Shown: positions 1-6,762 of the stretch, one piece after another
How positions within the stretch are numbered: position 1 is the first letter of the stretch
Layout of the letters: the number at the start of each line of letters is the position of its first letter
Source of the DNA: Candidatus Collierbacteria bacterium
Lineage (GTDB): Bacteria > Patescibacteriota > Microgenomatia > UBA1400 > MFAQ01
Length of the DNA stretch: 23,244 bases
NCBI GenBank assembly: GCA_003531665.1
Contig: DQFC01000036.1
Span: 71,860-95,103, forward strand
Reading direction: 5' to 3'
Made by a program: the position numbers and the translations under genes
The notes under the pieces: generated by a model
Databases searched by the model: none
Told to the model about the DNA's origin: nothing
What the model saw: only the letters and a program-made list of their open reading frames with translations

Positions 1-422
1 ATCACCACGTCCGGTTTGTCTACCAAAAGATTAGTCAAGAAATACTGGTCTCCGGTCAGGGCTTTGACAGGAATCCCTAGAGACTTCACTCTTTCCACTA
101 CCTCAGCGGCCCTCTCCTCGACTTCTACCTCCGCCTCATATGAATCTTTTGTCGGAAAAAACTCTCTTTCGACATGAGAAAAAGCTACAATCACCAGATT
201 TAAGTTCTTCAGAGCCGCCTTATCGATCCTCACTTTTATATTTTTTCGAATCTTTGGAACCCGGACGGCGGGAACGGCAGTCTCCGTCTTTATGTCTTTT
301 CCCGTCACTGAAGCCTCTCCGGCCACGGATTTTATTTCCGGCTGTTCTGTCTCAGGCTGGTCGGTCTTTACTTCCCTGTCGTCTTTCTTCTTTTTTAATC
401 CAAACAAATCCTTTATGCTCAT
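1..422 (-). CDS. ATP-grasp ligase-like protein (D-Ala-D-Ala ligase type), N-terminal part, truncated by window edge
   Basis: Open from an ATG at 422 to the window edge (140 codons, no stop). It starts 4 bases after the stop of the acetyltransferase gene, so the two form one minus-strand operon. Residues 1-60 are charged and Lys/Glu/Pro-rich, probably a flexible extension. From about residue 70 a hydrophobic strand (LVIVAFSHVEREFFPTKDSY) is followed by an acidic helix, then GIPVKAL and KPDVV. That order of strand, basic/acidic turn, helix and PDVV resembles the N-terminal preATP-grasp domain of D-alanine-D-alanine ligase relatives. The catalytic ATP-grasp domain lies outside the window, so the assignment rests on the N-terminal pattern alone. 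Any carboxylate-amine ligase of this superfamily would fit equally well. Confidence 0.5.
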   Translation of the reverse strand, partial: MSIKDLFGLKKKKDDREVKTDQPETEQPEIKSVAGEASVTGKDIKTETAVPAVRVPKIRKNIKVRIDKAALKNLNLVIVAFSHVEREFFPTKDSYEAEVEVEERAAEVVERVKSLGIPVKALTGDQYFLTNLLVDKPDVV

Positions 423-426
423 ACAT

Positions 427-996
427 TCAGGATAGCACTCTCTTACCCTCTTGGACAATAGCTAATTTACTCCAGTCCAAAGTCCAAACGCCATTACCAT
501 ACCTATCAAAGTCTCGGGTCTTTACAAATCCGGCTTTTTCGATGGCGACAATCGAGGCCACATTCCCTCTTTCAATCTCCGCCACTATCGTCACCACCAA
601 ACCCATTTTTTCATGCACAATCCTACATGTCTCTTGCAAAGCCGGTGTGATTAGACCACTCGGCGCACCGGGTCTTTTGGCATAGCTGACTTCCAATGCT
701 CCACGCACCATCTCCGATGGATAGACATAAATGAAGCCATGTACCCGCTGAATCTCGGGTCTTTCTGTGTCAGCACCGGCAATCGCCAGCAAGAAATTAT
801 TCTCTTCCCCTTTCTCATTCATCCACTTGCCATAATGTTTATGGCTCATGTTCCGCACACTGGTCATCCACGACTGCACACCCGGACTCTGAACTATCTC
901 CCGCAGATCTCTGAGATCAAAGAAAGAACTCGAGTCAAAAAATCTTACCTCATAAGTCTGTCCATCTTTTTCGAATGTTTTTCCCGTACCACCCAT
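427..996 (-). CDS. GNAT-family N-acetyltransferase
   Basis: The product is 189 aa, a normal length for one GNAT domain. The core is visible as a strand ending VHGFIYVYPSE (about 85-95), a strand LEVSYAKRP (101-109), an acetyl-CoA-binding turn and helix around GAPSGLITPALQETCRIVHE (110-129), a strand LVVTIVAEIE (133-142), and the family signature NVASIVAIEKAGF (145-157). It should transfer an acyl group from acyl-CoA to an amine; the substrate cannot be read from sequence. There is no Shine-Dalgarno: a TATATT hexamer ends 6 bases before ATG, so the mRNA may be leaderless. The gene heads an operon with the ATP-grasp-like gene and is divergent from the coiled-coil gene at 1041. Confidence 0.85.
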   Translation of the reverse strand: MGGTGKTFEKDGQTYEVRFFDSSSFFDLRDLREIVQSPGVQSWMTSVRNMSHKHYGKWMNEKGEENNFLLAIAGADTERPEIQRVHGFIYVYPSEMVRGALEVSYAKRPGAPSGLITPALQETCRIVHEKMGLVVTIVAEIERGNVASIVAIEKAGFVKTRDFDRYGNGVWTLDWSKLAIVQEGKRVLS

Positions 997-1040
997 GCTT
1001 TAAATATATAACAATTACCTCAACTGCTGTATTATGAATT

Positions 1041-1328
1041 ATGACCCAAAATGATTTGATGCAGATCCGTGGAGTTGTCGAAGATGTTCTCGAAGAGAAA
1101 CTTGAACAAAAACTCGAAGAGAAACTTGAACAAAAGCTTGAAGAGAAGCTCGACCGGAAACTAAAACCCATCAAAACCCAGCTCAAATCGATGGACAAAA
1201 AAATCAACAAGCTCCAAAGTGGCCAAAATATAATTCTAAAATATGTCGATGACCAAGACACTCGTATAGAAAAACGCGTCAGCCGCATCGAAAACCATCT
1301 TCACCTCCCGTCATTGCGAGCCTTGTAA
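1041..1328 (+). CDS. Short coiled-coil protein with internal tandem repeats
   Basis: The 95 aa product is mostly one predicted coiled coil. Residues about 15-42 repeat EEKLEQKL-type units, encoded by near-identical 24-base tandem DNA repeats at about 1090-1150, followed by a basic segment with a heptad-like pattern up to about residue 85. The last seven residues (LPSLRAL) are encoded by an interspersed repeat (1309-1347), so the natural C-terminus was probably replaced or extended when that element arrived. A TATTAT hexamer ends 5 bases before ATG and there is no ribosome binding site, which suggests a leaderless mRNA. Function is unknown; likely an oligomerising scaffold. Confidence 0.75.
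   Translation: MTQNDLMQIRGVVEDVLEEKLEQKLEEKLEQKLEEKLDRKLKPIKTQLKSMDKKINKLQSGQNIILKYVDDQDTRIEKRVSRIENHLHLPSLRAL
1090..1150 (+). repeat. 24-bp tandem repeat inside coding sequence
   Basis: Units containing GAAGAGAAACTTGAACAAAA are repeated about 2.5 times with one or two substitutions. Each encodes one eight-residue coiled-coil unit, so the protein can lengthen or shorten in frame by slippage. Confidence 0.75.
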
Positions 1329-1347
1329 TCAAGACGTGGCAATCTCC
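1309..1347. repeat. Interspersed repeat-like element (CGTCATTGCGAG...GTGGCAATCTCC)
   Basis: The ends CGTCATTGCGAG and GTGGCAATCTCC match the pattern of a short, dispersed, partly palindromic repeat seen in many bacterial genomes (ATTGC pairs with GCAAT). Only one copy is in this window, so repetition in this genome is not shown here. It supplies the last codons and stop of the upstream coiled-coil gene. Confidence 0.55.
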
Positions 1348-1403
1348 CTCCACCGATATTTCTGCTAAAATTACCTTGCTTTGGTCCCTGCCTAAGCGAA
1401 GCT

Positions 1404-1475
1404 AGGGGTGTGATGAAATGGTTATCATAGAAGTCTCCAAAACTTTTTTTCCAGGTTCGAGTCCTGGCACCCCTG
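1404..1475 (+). tRNA. tRNA-Trp (anticodon CCA)
   Basis: All four arms fold by eye. The acceptor AGGGGTG pairs with CACCCCT, followed by discriminator G. The D stem ATGA/TCAT encloses a loop containing GG. The anticodon stem GAAGT/ACTTT has the 7-base loop CTCCAAA, with anticodon CCA at 1437-1439 preceded by T33. A 4-base variable loop (TTTT) follows. The T arm CCAGG/CCTGG carries the loop TTCGAGT. The 3' CCA is not encoded (GCAAG follows), so a CCA-adding enzyme is needed. The AT-rich anticodon and D stems and the G-T pair at 27-43 are slightly weak but normal for such genomes. Confidence 0.93.
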
Positions 1476-1479
1476 CAAG

Positions 1480-1510
1480 TAGCTGTATTCCCCTCGCGGG
1501 AAGACAGCTA
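1480..1510 (+). terminator. Strong hairpin just downstream of tRNA-Trp
   Basis: TAGCTGT (1480-1486) pairs perfectly with ACAGCTA (1504-1510), and inside it TTCCC pairs with GGGAA around loop CTCGC. It begins 4 bases after the mature tRNA. The following bases (GTTTGTTATCT) are only moderately T-rich, so it could be a terminator, a 3'-processing signal or part of the adjoining inverted-repeat element. Confidence 0.5.
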
Positions 1511-1524
1511 GTTTGTTATCTCGT

Positions 1525-1606
1525 CAGGACTCGAAAGTCGGAGCTGTTCTCGTAACGAGCACGGCGAGACGGGTCCCGAGGCTTGACCGAGGGGAGTCCT
1601 GGCACC
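1525..1606 (+). repeat. Inverted-repeat element with tRNA T-arm-like ends
   Basis: The left end CAGGACTCGAA (1525-1535) is the exact reverse complement of part of the tRNA-Trp T arm. The right end GAGTCCTGGCACC (1594-1606) is a direct copy of tRNA positions 1459-1471. The ends pair with each other (CAGGACT/AGTCCTG). Inside are a hairpin GCTG-TT-CTCG-TAA-CGAG-CA-CGGC (1543-1566) and a hairpin TCCC-GA-GG-CTTGA-CC-GA-GGGGA (1574-1595) with facing GA steps. It may be a small mobile or structured element that targets tRNA 3' ends. Confidence 0.5.
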
Positions 1607-1610
1607 GCTA

Positions 1611-1619
1611 TGGTAAAAT
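1611..1619 (+). promoter_or_regulatory. Extended -10 promoter for the 1653 gene
   Basis: TGG-TAAAAT, an extended -10 (TGn then hexamer), lies 33 bases before the start codon. No good -35 is seen; that position is inside the inverted-repeat element. The same TAAAAT-type -10 recurs in front of other small genes here. Confidence 0.5.
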
Positions 1620-1652
1620 AACCCATCATCCCAGGCACCTTAAGGAGAATTC

Positions 1653-1880
1653 ATGGCTGAAAAAACATGTAAACGTTGTGGTCAACCCAATACTACCGGT
1701 GGCGATTACTGCTGTGATCAATGCGCCACTCTTGCCGCGAGAGCGCAAAAAGCGCTTGCTCGGCGCATGGACGAGTTTTATAACCCGGACAGGGCAAGAA
1801 GGGAACGTCTGCAGCGGCAGAGACTGGCCGACGCTTTAAGCCAAGTCCTTGTTCAAGGCACTTCCTACATCGACGACTAG
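1653..1880 (+). CDS. Small zinc-ribbon protein, unknown function
   Basis: The 75 aa product has a single N-terminal zinc-binding knuckle: CKRC at residues 6-9 and CC..C at about 20-24. A highly charged helix (residues about 30-62, Arg/Ala-rich) follows. ATG 1653 is preceded by AAGGAGA at ideal spacing. Thirteen bases separate it from the frameshifted gene at 1894, so both were probably co-transcribed and end at the terminator at 2142. Zinc-ribbon plus basic helix suggests nucleic-acid or ribosome binding, but this is inference; no specific family is recognised. Confidence 0.75.
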   Translation: MAEKTCKRCGQPNTTGGDYCCDQCATLAARAQKALARRMDEFYNPDRARRERLQRQRLADALSQVLVQGTSYIDD

Positions 1881-1893
1881 GTGGGAGAAACTA

Positions 1894-2143
1894 ATGGCCA
1901 AAAAAAGAAAAAGCTTACCTTTACCAAGATTTTTCACTACTCGGTAGAAGACCCCGGTTGCAACGGCGACCATTGGGACATTGAGCTGTTGGACTCAAAA
2001 AAAAAGTTATCGCCACCTTCGGCAGTTATTACGATGACAAAGGCGAAGACAAAGTAGCCGGCTTTATCCAAGGCGTAGAATACGCGCTGAAGGTTACCGT
2101 TAAGGTTGTCACCAAAAATGTCCCCGACCGTGACTACTCATAA
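1894..2143 (+). pseudogene. Small gene interrupted by two poly-A frameshifts
   Basis: ATG 1894 (preceded by GGGAGAAA) reads MAKKRKS and hits a stop after 17 codons. If the A7 run at 1900-1906 had one more A, the frame would open into KKLTFTKIFHYSVEDPG and continue to the A9 run at 1997-2005. One more A there (or two fewer) gives KKVIATFGSYYDDKG through to the TAA at 2141. The repaired product would be about 80 aa with no recognised domain. Codons are sensible throughout both downstream segments, so this is a real gene. The two breaks are homopolymer changes: real decay, transcriptional slippage, or read errors in the assembly. Confidence 0.7.
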
Positions 2144-2167
2144 TCCCTCTCTCGCAGGGGGATTTTT
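2142..2167 (+). terminator. Rho-independent terminator
   Basis: AATCCC pairs with GGGATT around CTCTCGCAGG-type loop bases, followed by TTTTT. It overlaps the TAA of the frameshifted gene. Confidence 0.75.
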
Positions 2168-2234
2168 ACTACATCATTTAGGAATCGACGCCGAAAGTAT
2201 TCGGCACTAGCTCCTCGAAGCAGACTCACTTCCA

Positions 2235-2263
2235 TTGACTTACAATCTTGGATAATAAATAAT
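2235..2263 (+). promoter_or_regulatory. Promoter of the 2270 gene, leaderless arrangement
   Basis: TTGACT, 17-base spacer, AATAAT. The -10 ends 6 bases before ATG 2270, so transcription should begin at or beside the start codon. Confidence 0.55.
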
Positions 2264-2269
2264 CAAAAT

Positions 2270-2851
2270 ATGAAACGAAACAACTCTGTCAAGATATTTA
2301 TTGCGGCCGTTTTGTTTGTTATTGTTATAAGCGGCGCTTACTATTTCGGAGGCAAACAACAAGCTGAGGCACCCGCTATCACCCAAACTCCAACATCTGA
2401 TACAAGAAAAATAACAGTGGACAACTTCCGTGAATGTCAAGTGTATCAAAGAAGTAACACCAATATCCCTCCGAACAACACTACTCTTTCGGATAGATCC
2501 GAAGTTCGTTGCGAAGTCAATGGTCAGGTAATTGTGGTATTTTCGATCACAGATAAGCCCGGCTTTGAGGATGCTAGTAACAGTATTTATCGATTCTGGA
2601 AAGACAGTGAGGGGTACAAAACACTCATAGTCGATCAAAACGGAGCCGGCAGCGGAGAAGGAAACGGCAAGATACTTTTAGTCAAACCAGATGGCTACGA
2701 AGTCCTAAAGTGTTTTTACTTTACTGCAGAAGCTTTTTCCGGCAGCTTTCTTGAGCCCCCATCCGATTCAGAGTTGGATATCGCCAGGAAGTCATCCGTG
2801 AATCTAGCCAATCCAGTATGCAACAACTTTGTTTTAATAAGCAACTTATGA
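2270..2851 (+). CDS. Exported, membrane-anchored protein of unknown function
   Basis: The 193 aa product begins MKRNNSVK then has one hydrophobic segment (about residues 8-27, IFIAAVLFVIVISGAYYFGG). A Thr/Pro/Gln-rich spacer (about 32-48) and an extracytoplasmic domain follow. No lipobox or clear signal-peptidase site stands out, so an uncleaved N-terminal anchor is likely. Four cysteines in the outer domain could form disulfides. The domain is strand-rich (VRCEVNGQVIVVFSI, KILLVKPDGYEVL). No Shine-Dalgarno is present, and the promoter hexamer ends 6 bases before ATG. No family recognised. It converges on the minus-strand gene at 2866. Confidence 0.8.
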   Translation: MKRNNSVKIFIAAVLFVIVISGAYYFGGKQQAEAPAITQTPTSDTRKITVDNFRECQVYQRSNTNIPPNNTTLSDRSEVRCEVNGQVIVVFSITDKPGFEDASNSIYRFWKDSEGYKTLIVDQNGAGSGEGNGKILLVKPDGYEVLKCFYFTAEAFSGSFLEPPSDSELDIARKSSVNLANPVCNNFVLISNL

Positions 2852-2865
2852 CGGCTTCATCCCAA

Positions 2866-3144
2866 TCACCCTCCGCCTCTCTGTTGTGACAGCTTCTCGT
2901 ATCCGGACGGCGCACAGTTAGCACACGTCAAGGCCACAAAGTTCTGGCCCATGTGATCTCTGGTGTGTTGAATAAACTTCGCCCCCTTCCCACAAAAATC
3001 ACATCTTAAAGAACTTTCCCCACTACACGTTATTTCGTAAACGATTTCACTGTGGCCCATCTCGGTCACCGCATCAATATAGCGCAGCTTTTCCTGAGAC
3101 AAAATTTTACTCGTATCGTATGAATTTAGTATTTCTCTTGGCAT
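2866..3144 (-). CDS. Small zinc-ribbon protein, unknown function
   Basis: Translation from ATG 3144 gives 92 aa. A GTG at 3153 is in frame, but ATG 3144 has GGGGG eight bases upstream, so it is preferred. A classical zinc ribbon sits in the C-terminal half: CDFC and CANC separated by about 23 residues, with a nearby HTRDH. The N-terminal half (YDTSKILSQEKLRYIDAVTEMGHSE) looks helical. The gene starts only about 23 bases after a strong terminator hairpin (3168-3198) that follows the peptidase gene on the same strand, leaving little room for its own promoter. Role unknown; nucleic-acid binding is possible. Confidence 0.75.
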   Translation of the reverse strand: MPREILNSYDTSKILSQEKLRYIDAVTEMGHSEIVYEITCSGESSLRCDFCGKGAKFIQHTRDHMGQNFVALTCANCAPSGYEKLSQQRGGG

Positions 3145-3167
3145 ATATCTCACCCCCTTTCGACAAT

Positions 3168-3198
3168 AAAAAAGCCTTTCGCAAAGAAAGGCTTTTTT
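3168..3198. terminator. Bidirectional terminator hairpin
   Basis: AAAAAAGCCTTTC (3168-3180) pairs perfectly with GAAAGGCTTTTTT (3186-3198), loop GCAAA. It works in both directions by symmetry. It follows the end of the M20 peptidase gene on the minus strand. Confidence 0.85.
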
Positions 3199-3223
3199 GT
3201 TTATCTACTACTGATGTCTATGT

Positions 3224-4618
3224 TTACGTTTTTCCTTTCTTTGCTAATGGTTTTTTCTTCCATAGAATTGAGCTATACCGAACGGCAGTGGTGTGTCCCA
3301 AAAATGCCTCACTAAAAGATAACGCTTTCATGGCCAGATCCACGTCAAAGTTTTCGTTGGCACCGTGCATATTACAATCCTCATTACAAAGAGGAATCAT
3401 CAGAGTATCGACCCCCAAAGTCTTCTTAACCTCGCCCACAAAGGGAACAGCTCCACCTACATTCTTCCGGTTCACTTTACTCCCGTATACTTTTCTCAAA
3501 AGCTTTTCAACTGCGTCAAAGTATTTATTTTCTATATCAATCTTCACCGGATCATGCAGTCCGCTAAACCTCAATTCGTAATCGACAAATTTTGGCGTCA
3601 CCTTCTTCACAAACCTTTCAAAGCTTTTGGCGATGGCTTCTGCTTTTTGGGACGCCACGATTCTAAAGTTCAGCCTTACCTCGGCGTCGGCCGGCACAAT
3701 ATTGGCATACCCCTGATCCACATAGCCAACCTTCAAGCCCGTTATCTGGATCGTGGGTCTCAAGCCGGTTTGGGTATAAAAATCGACTCCCTTTTCGCCC
3801 AATAATATTTTGACACCAGCCAACTCGGCCAGGTCATTCGCTTCCCGCACCAACCTCTTGTTATTCAAAAGTTGTGGCCTAGAAATAACATCTGCTCTCT
3901 TATAAAACTCCGCGTATTTGATGGAGTTGTCCGCGTTGAAAACTTTTGACAGGAATTTGATCATCTCAGCTCCGGCGTTTGGCACACCTCCACCGAAGAT
4001 ACCCGAGTGCAGATTGTTCCTCCCCGTTTTATACACCAAAGTACAGTTGAAACCTCCTCTAAGCGACACCTCAATGGTTGGTTTGTTGTTGGTCAGTTCA
4101 CCATCGGAAACCACCAAAACGTTGCAGGCTAACTTAGCCTTATTTTGTTTCATCAGGTCTGCCAGATCGTCGTTTCCGGTTTCCTCGTTGCCCTCAATCA
4201 GAAACTTCAGATTGTGACCCAGCTTCCCCTCTTTGATCAGTTCACTAGCTGTAAAAACGTGGGCCAAGATCTGGCCTTTGTTATCCACCACTCCCCGGCC
4301 AAACAACTTTCCCTTGCTCTCACCCAAATCAAACGGTTCACCTTTCCAACCATTCTTTTTGGTGGCTGGCTGGACATCGTAATGACCATAGATGAGCACT
4401 GTGTCAAAGTCGTCTGACACATGATAGCTAGCAAACACCAATGGATTGGTGCTCTTACCTTGCCAAATTTCCACACTAAACTCCGCCCTTGTCAATACTT
4501 TTTTAAGCCAGTTCACTGTTTTTTTGATTTCTGGCAGATAATTAGGGTCCGTGGACACACTCTGGAACTTCACGAACTCAGCTAGCTGTTTTTTATATAC
4601 TTCAAATTTGTTGGTCAT
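3224..4618 (-). CDS. M20-family zinc metallopeptidase (dipeptidase/DapE/ArgE type)
   Basis: From ATG 4618 the product is 464 aa, typical for M20 peptidases. The metal site is complete: GHYDVQP with H79 and catalytic D81, bridging D112 in RGVVDNKG, E145/E146 in EGNEETG, D172 in VVSDGE, and H418 in MHGANE. The lid (dimerisation) domain lies between about 185 and 300, with H204 in LHSG as expected. It should hydrolyse a dipeptide or N-acyl amino acid in the cytoplasm using two zinc ions; the pattern best fits the dipeptidase branch. A TTG at 4633 is an alternative start. The leader holds a hairpin (4635-4662) that pairs with the only GGAG. The C-terminus is a basic tail (KKKPLAKKGKT). The gene is divergent from the phosphatase. 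Confidence 0.9.
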   Translation of the reverse strand: MTNKFEVYKKQLAEFVKFQSVSTDPNYLPEIKKTVNWLKKVLTRAEFSVEIWQGKSTNPLVFASYHVSDDFDTVLIYGHYDVQPATKKNGWKGEPFDLGESKGKLFGRGVVDNKGQILAHVFTASELIKEGKLGHNLKFLIEGNEETGNDDLADLMKQNKAKLACNVLVVSDGELTNNKPTIEVSLRGGFNCTLVYKTGRNNLHSGIFGGGVPNAGAEMIKFLSKVFNADNSIKYAEFYKRADVISRPQLLNNKRLVREANDLAELAGVKILLGEKGVDFYTQTGLRPTIQITGLKVGYVDQGYANIVPADAEVRLNFRIVASQKAEAIAKSFERFVKKVTPKFVDYELRFSGLHDPVKIDIENKYFDAVEKLLRKVYGSKVNRKNVGGAVPFVGEVKKTLGVDTLMIPLCNEDCNMHGANENFDVDLAMKALSFSEAFLGHTTAVRYSSILWKKKPLAKKGKT

Positions 4619-4634
4619 ATGTTTTATAAACAAA

Positions 4635-4662
4635 AAACTCTCCTTTTTAGGTGAGAGTTTTA
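4635..4662 (-). promoter_or_regulatory. Leader hairpin covering GGAG before the peptidase gene
   Basis: On the minus strand AAAACTCTC pairs with GAGAGTTTT around ACCTAAAAAG. The stem includes part of the only Shine-Dalgarno-like sequence before the M20 gene and is followed by a T run, so it could hold the site closed or act as a weak terminator. Confidence 0.4.
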
Positions 4663-4716
4663 ACTTCTAACTGCTAAATATCTCTCACCACATCAATCCA
4701 TTCCCCAAAAGGAGCG

Positions 4717-5586
4717 GTGTTTAATGGTAGTAAGACGATACTTGCTCATACTCCAAATTCTACCATACTTGATTTACAATATTACTCAGTGCCCCAATTA
4801 AAACCCAACCACCGCCCGCTTGAACTTGTCTTTGTTCGCCATGGAGAGTCCGAGGGAAATGTGGCCGTTAAAGCCGCCGAAGACGGAGACCCCAGCCTCT
4901 TTACCGACGAATTTAGAAAAAGGCATAGCTCCACCTGGGACCTCACTCCCAAAGGTGTCGAACAGGCCAAAGCCGCCGGTAAATGGATCAGAGAAAACAT
5001 CAATGGTGGAGTCTTTGATGGCTATTATGCCTCTACCTACCGCCGTGCCAAACGTACCGCCGGCTTTCTCAACCTACCCGGTGCCAAGTGGAACCTCCGT
5101 GACTACATCCGCGAACACGACTGGGGTAACCTAGATGTCATGACCGACGAAGAAAGACACACCAAGTATCCGGATGCCATGGACAAACGCGAGGTCAATC
5201 CTTTCTACTTTGCAGCTCCCGGTGGTGAATCTCTGGCTGAGGTGCTCATTCGAGCCAGAGTCGGCATCTTGGCAACCTTATATCGAAAACTACCCAACAA
5301 ACGAGGGGTCGTGGTCACCCACGGCAATATGATGTGGCCTATTCGCATTATCATGGAAGGCTTACTCCCCGACGAATATTTGGCCTTGAAAAAGAAAAAG
5401 GATCCTAAAGATAAAATAAATAACTGTCAAATCTTCCAATACTCCAGAATCAATCCAGAAACAGGTGAGATCTCCGAAAAATTTTCCTGGATGAGATCCG
5501 TTTGCCCCTGGAATCTAAACCCCAAGAATGACGCCTGGCGCCCCATCACCCACAAAAAATACTCCAACGAAGAACTAATTAAGTAA
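4717..5586 (+). CDS. Histidine phosphatase superfamily protein (phosphoglycerate mutase-like)
   Basis: The catalytic signature RHGESEGN (41-48) carries nucleophile H42. STYRRAKRT (106-114) supplies phosphate-binding arginines, REHDWG (132-137) the general acid E133, and VVTHGNMMW (199-207) the second histidine H202. The 289 aa length is longer than a minimal domain because of an N-terminal extension of about 34 residues and a C-terminal tail (about 230-289) with Lys-rich and Trp-rich stretches. The start is GTG 4717 just after AAAAGGAG; spacing is tight (2 bases), so a later start is possible, but the next in-frame options lack a better site. The substrate (phospho-sugar, nucleotide or protein) cannot be told. 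No clear terminator follows. Confidence 0.85.
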   Translation: MFNGSKTILAHTPNSTILDLQYYSVPQLKPNHRPLELVFVRHGESEGNVAVKAAEDGDPSLFTDEFRKRHSSTWDLTPKGVEQAKAAGKWIRENINGGVFDGYYASTYRRAKRTAGFLNLPGAKWNLRDYIREHDWGNLDVMTDEERHTKYPDAMDKREVNPFYFAAPGGESLAEVLIRARVGILATLYRKLPNKRGVVVTHGNMMWPIRIIMEGLLPDEYLALKKKKDPKDKINNCQIFQYSRINPETGEISEKFSWMRSVCPWNLNPKNDAWRPITHKKYSNEELIK

Positions 5587-5609
5587 TAAGCTACCCGATA
5601 TTTCCCTAT

Positions 5610-5618
5610 TGGTATAAA
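5610..5618 (+). promoter_or_regulatory. Extended -10 promoter for the 5665 gene
   Basis: TGG-TATAAA; no convincing -35. It leaves a leader of about 40 bases before ATG 5665. Confidence 0.55.
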
Positions 5619-5664
5619 ATATAGGTTGTTACATGTAAATTGAAAACTCAACGGAGGTATCTCA

Positions 5665-6675
5665 ATGGATAGTAGTTATCAGTATGATTCGTACGAAGCA
5701 ATCTATGAATCTCTTAAATCCCTTGCCACTTTCAATGCACTTTTGGAAGCCAGGCATAGAGCCGGTTATGAAAGACATGAAAGGTTAAAGGAATGGGTCA
5801 TTCTGGGAAGGTTCAGCCTCGATACTTGTGGTAACACCTTGAAATTCACTGGCGAAAACATCCCAGCAGAAATGCTTAATCACCTACATGCAGTCATGAC
5901 TCAGGATGACTTCAATTCATACATCAAGCTCAGATCCGAAGGTCAGGACATCTGGTTCTCTTCTTCCATTGGAAGCGGCATTCCACCAGCTCATATTGTC
6001 TGTCCTGAATGTAAAGAGCCATGGGCGGTCTCCAACTGCCACGATGTAGTCGTGGAACATGAAAGCCGAGTCGTTAAGCTGGATGGGTACTGTAGTGTGG
6101 CAGCAACGCTTGGAATGATAAAGGAATTGTGGCTGAAGAATGGGGAAGCCATCTGGCGTGTTCAACCCGACTGCTCCATCAGAAACGATCGCTATATTGA
6201 CCACTCCATCCGCAAGGATGAACTTGGACAAAAGTACCAGATGCAAAAGAATGAAAATGGTTGGATTGCACCAGATGATAATTATCGAATCCAGTCTGGC
6301 GATGAAGCCATGGTCAATATCTGGACCTACCGACACCACAGATGTCACCGCATTAACCAACTTACTCGCGAGCAAGAATATTTCGAAAAAATCTTTGCTG
6401 AAGCCGGGTATAAAAAAGTTAAATTGGCTTACACTCCAAACCAATACTGCCCCTGTGATAGTTGCGCCCCTTGGTTTAAGGTTGTTGCCGACGGCATTTC
6501 CTTCACCATCGGCTGGCGAAAAAGAGTCATCAACATCGAATCAACCAACTCACGCATTGACTTCACCAAGCTATTTCAAAGTGAAGATGTCACCAAAAGC
6601 ACTCACGGGATTCACGCTTGGGGACGCGAAAAATGCATCGAGTACCTCACTACTATCAGGAAAATCGTTAAATAA
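5665..6675 (+). CDS. Cys/His-rich soluble protein, unknown function
   Basis: The 336 aa product has no signal peptide or membrane segment. ATG 5665 follows GGAGG at good spacing. Candidate zinc-binding clusters are CPEC at 113-116 with C125, HHRCH at 224-228, and CPCDSC at 262-267, each followed by a Trp (PW at 119-120 and 269-270). The two CxxC/W segments look alike and may be duplicated zinc-ribbon-like modules. The last 60 residues (GISFTIGWRKRVINIES...) are strand-rich. No family recognised. It has its own promoter and a terminator at 6687, so it is a single-gene unit. Confidence 0.8.
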   Translation: MDSSYQYDSYEAIYESLKSLATFNALLEARHRAGYERHERLKEWVILGRFSLDTCGNTLKFTGENIPAEMLNHLHAVMTQDDFNSYIKLRSEGQDIWFSSSIGSGIPPAHIVCPECKEPWAVSNCHDVVVEHESRVVKLDGYCSVAATLGMIKELWLKNGEAIWRVQPDCSIRNDRYIDHSIRKDELGQKYQMQKNENGWIAPDDNYRIQSGDEAMVNIWTYRHHRCHRINQLTREQEYFEKIFAEAGYKKVKLAYTPNQYCPCDSCAPWFKVVADGISFTIGWRKRVINIESTNSRIDFTKLFQSEDVTKSTHGIHAWGREKCIEYLTTIRKIVK

Positions 6676-6686
6676 ACTTCTGAACA

Positions 6687-6709
6687 GCCCTCCCATCGGA
6701 GGGCTTTTT
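6687..6709 (+). terminator. Rho-independent terminator
   Basis: GCCCTCC/GGAGGGC with loop CATC, then TTTTT. Confidence 0.9.
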
Positions 6710-6715
6710 ATTTAC

Positions 6716-6724
6716 TGTTATAAT
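6716..6724 (+). promoter_or_regulatory. Extended -10 promoter for the 6763 gene
   Basis: TGT-TATAAT, a perfect extended -10. The -35 position falls in the upstream terminator, so the promoter relies on the extended motif. Leader about 30 bases. Confidence 0.65.
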
Positions 6725-6762
6725 TTCTGCCAGCACGAACTCTTACATTCTCTGGAGGAACA

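Noticed and set aside
140..685. 181-codon plus-strand frame opposite the ATP-grasp and acetyltransferase genes
   Set aside because: Composition is atypical (Ser/Leu/Pro/Arg-rich), it has no start signals, and the minus-strand frames show recognisable protein patterns.
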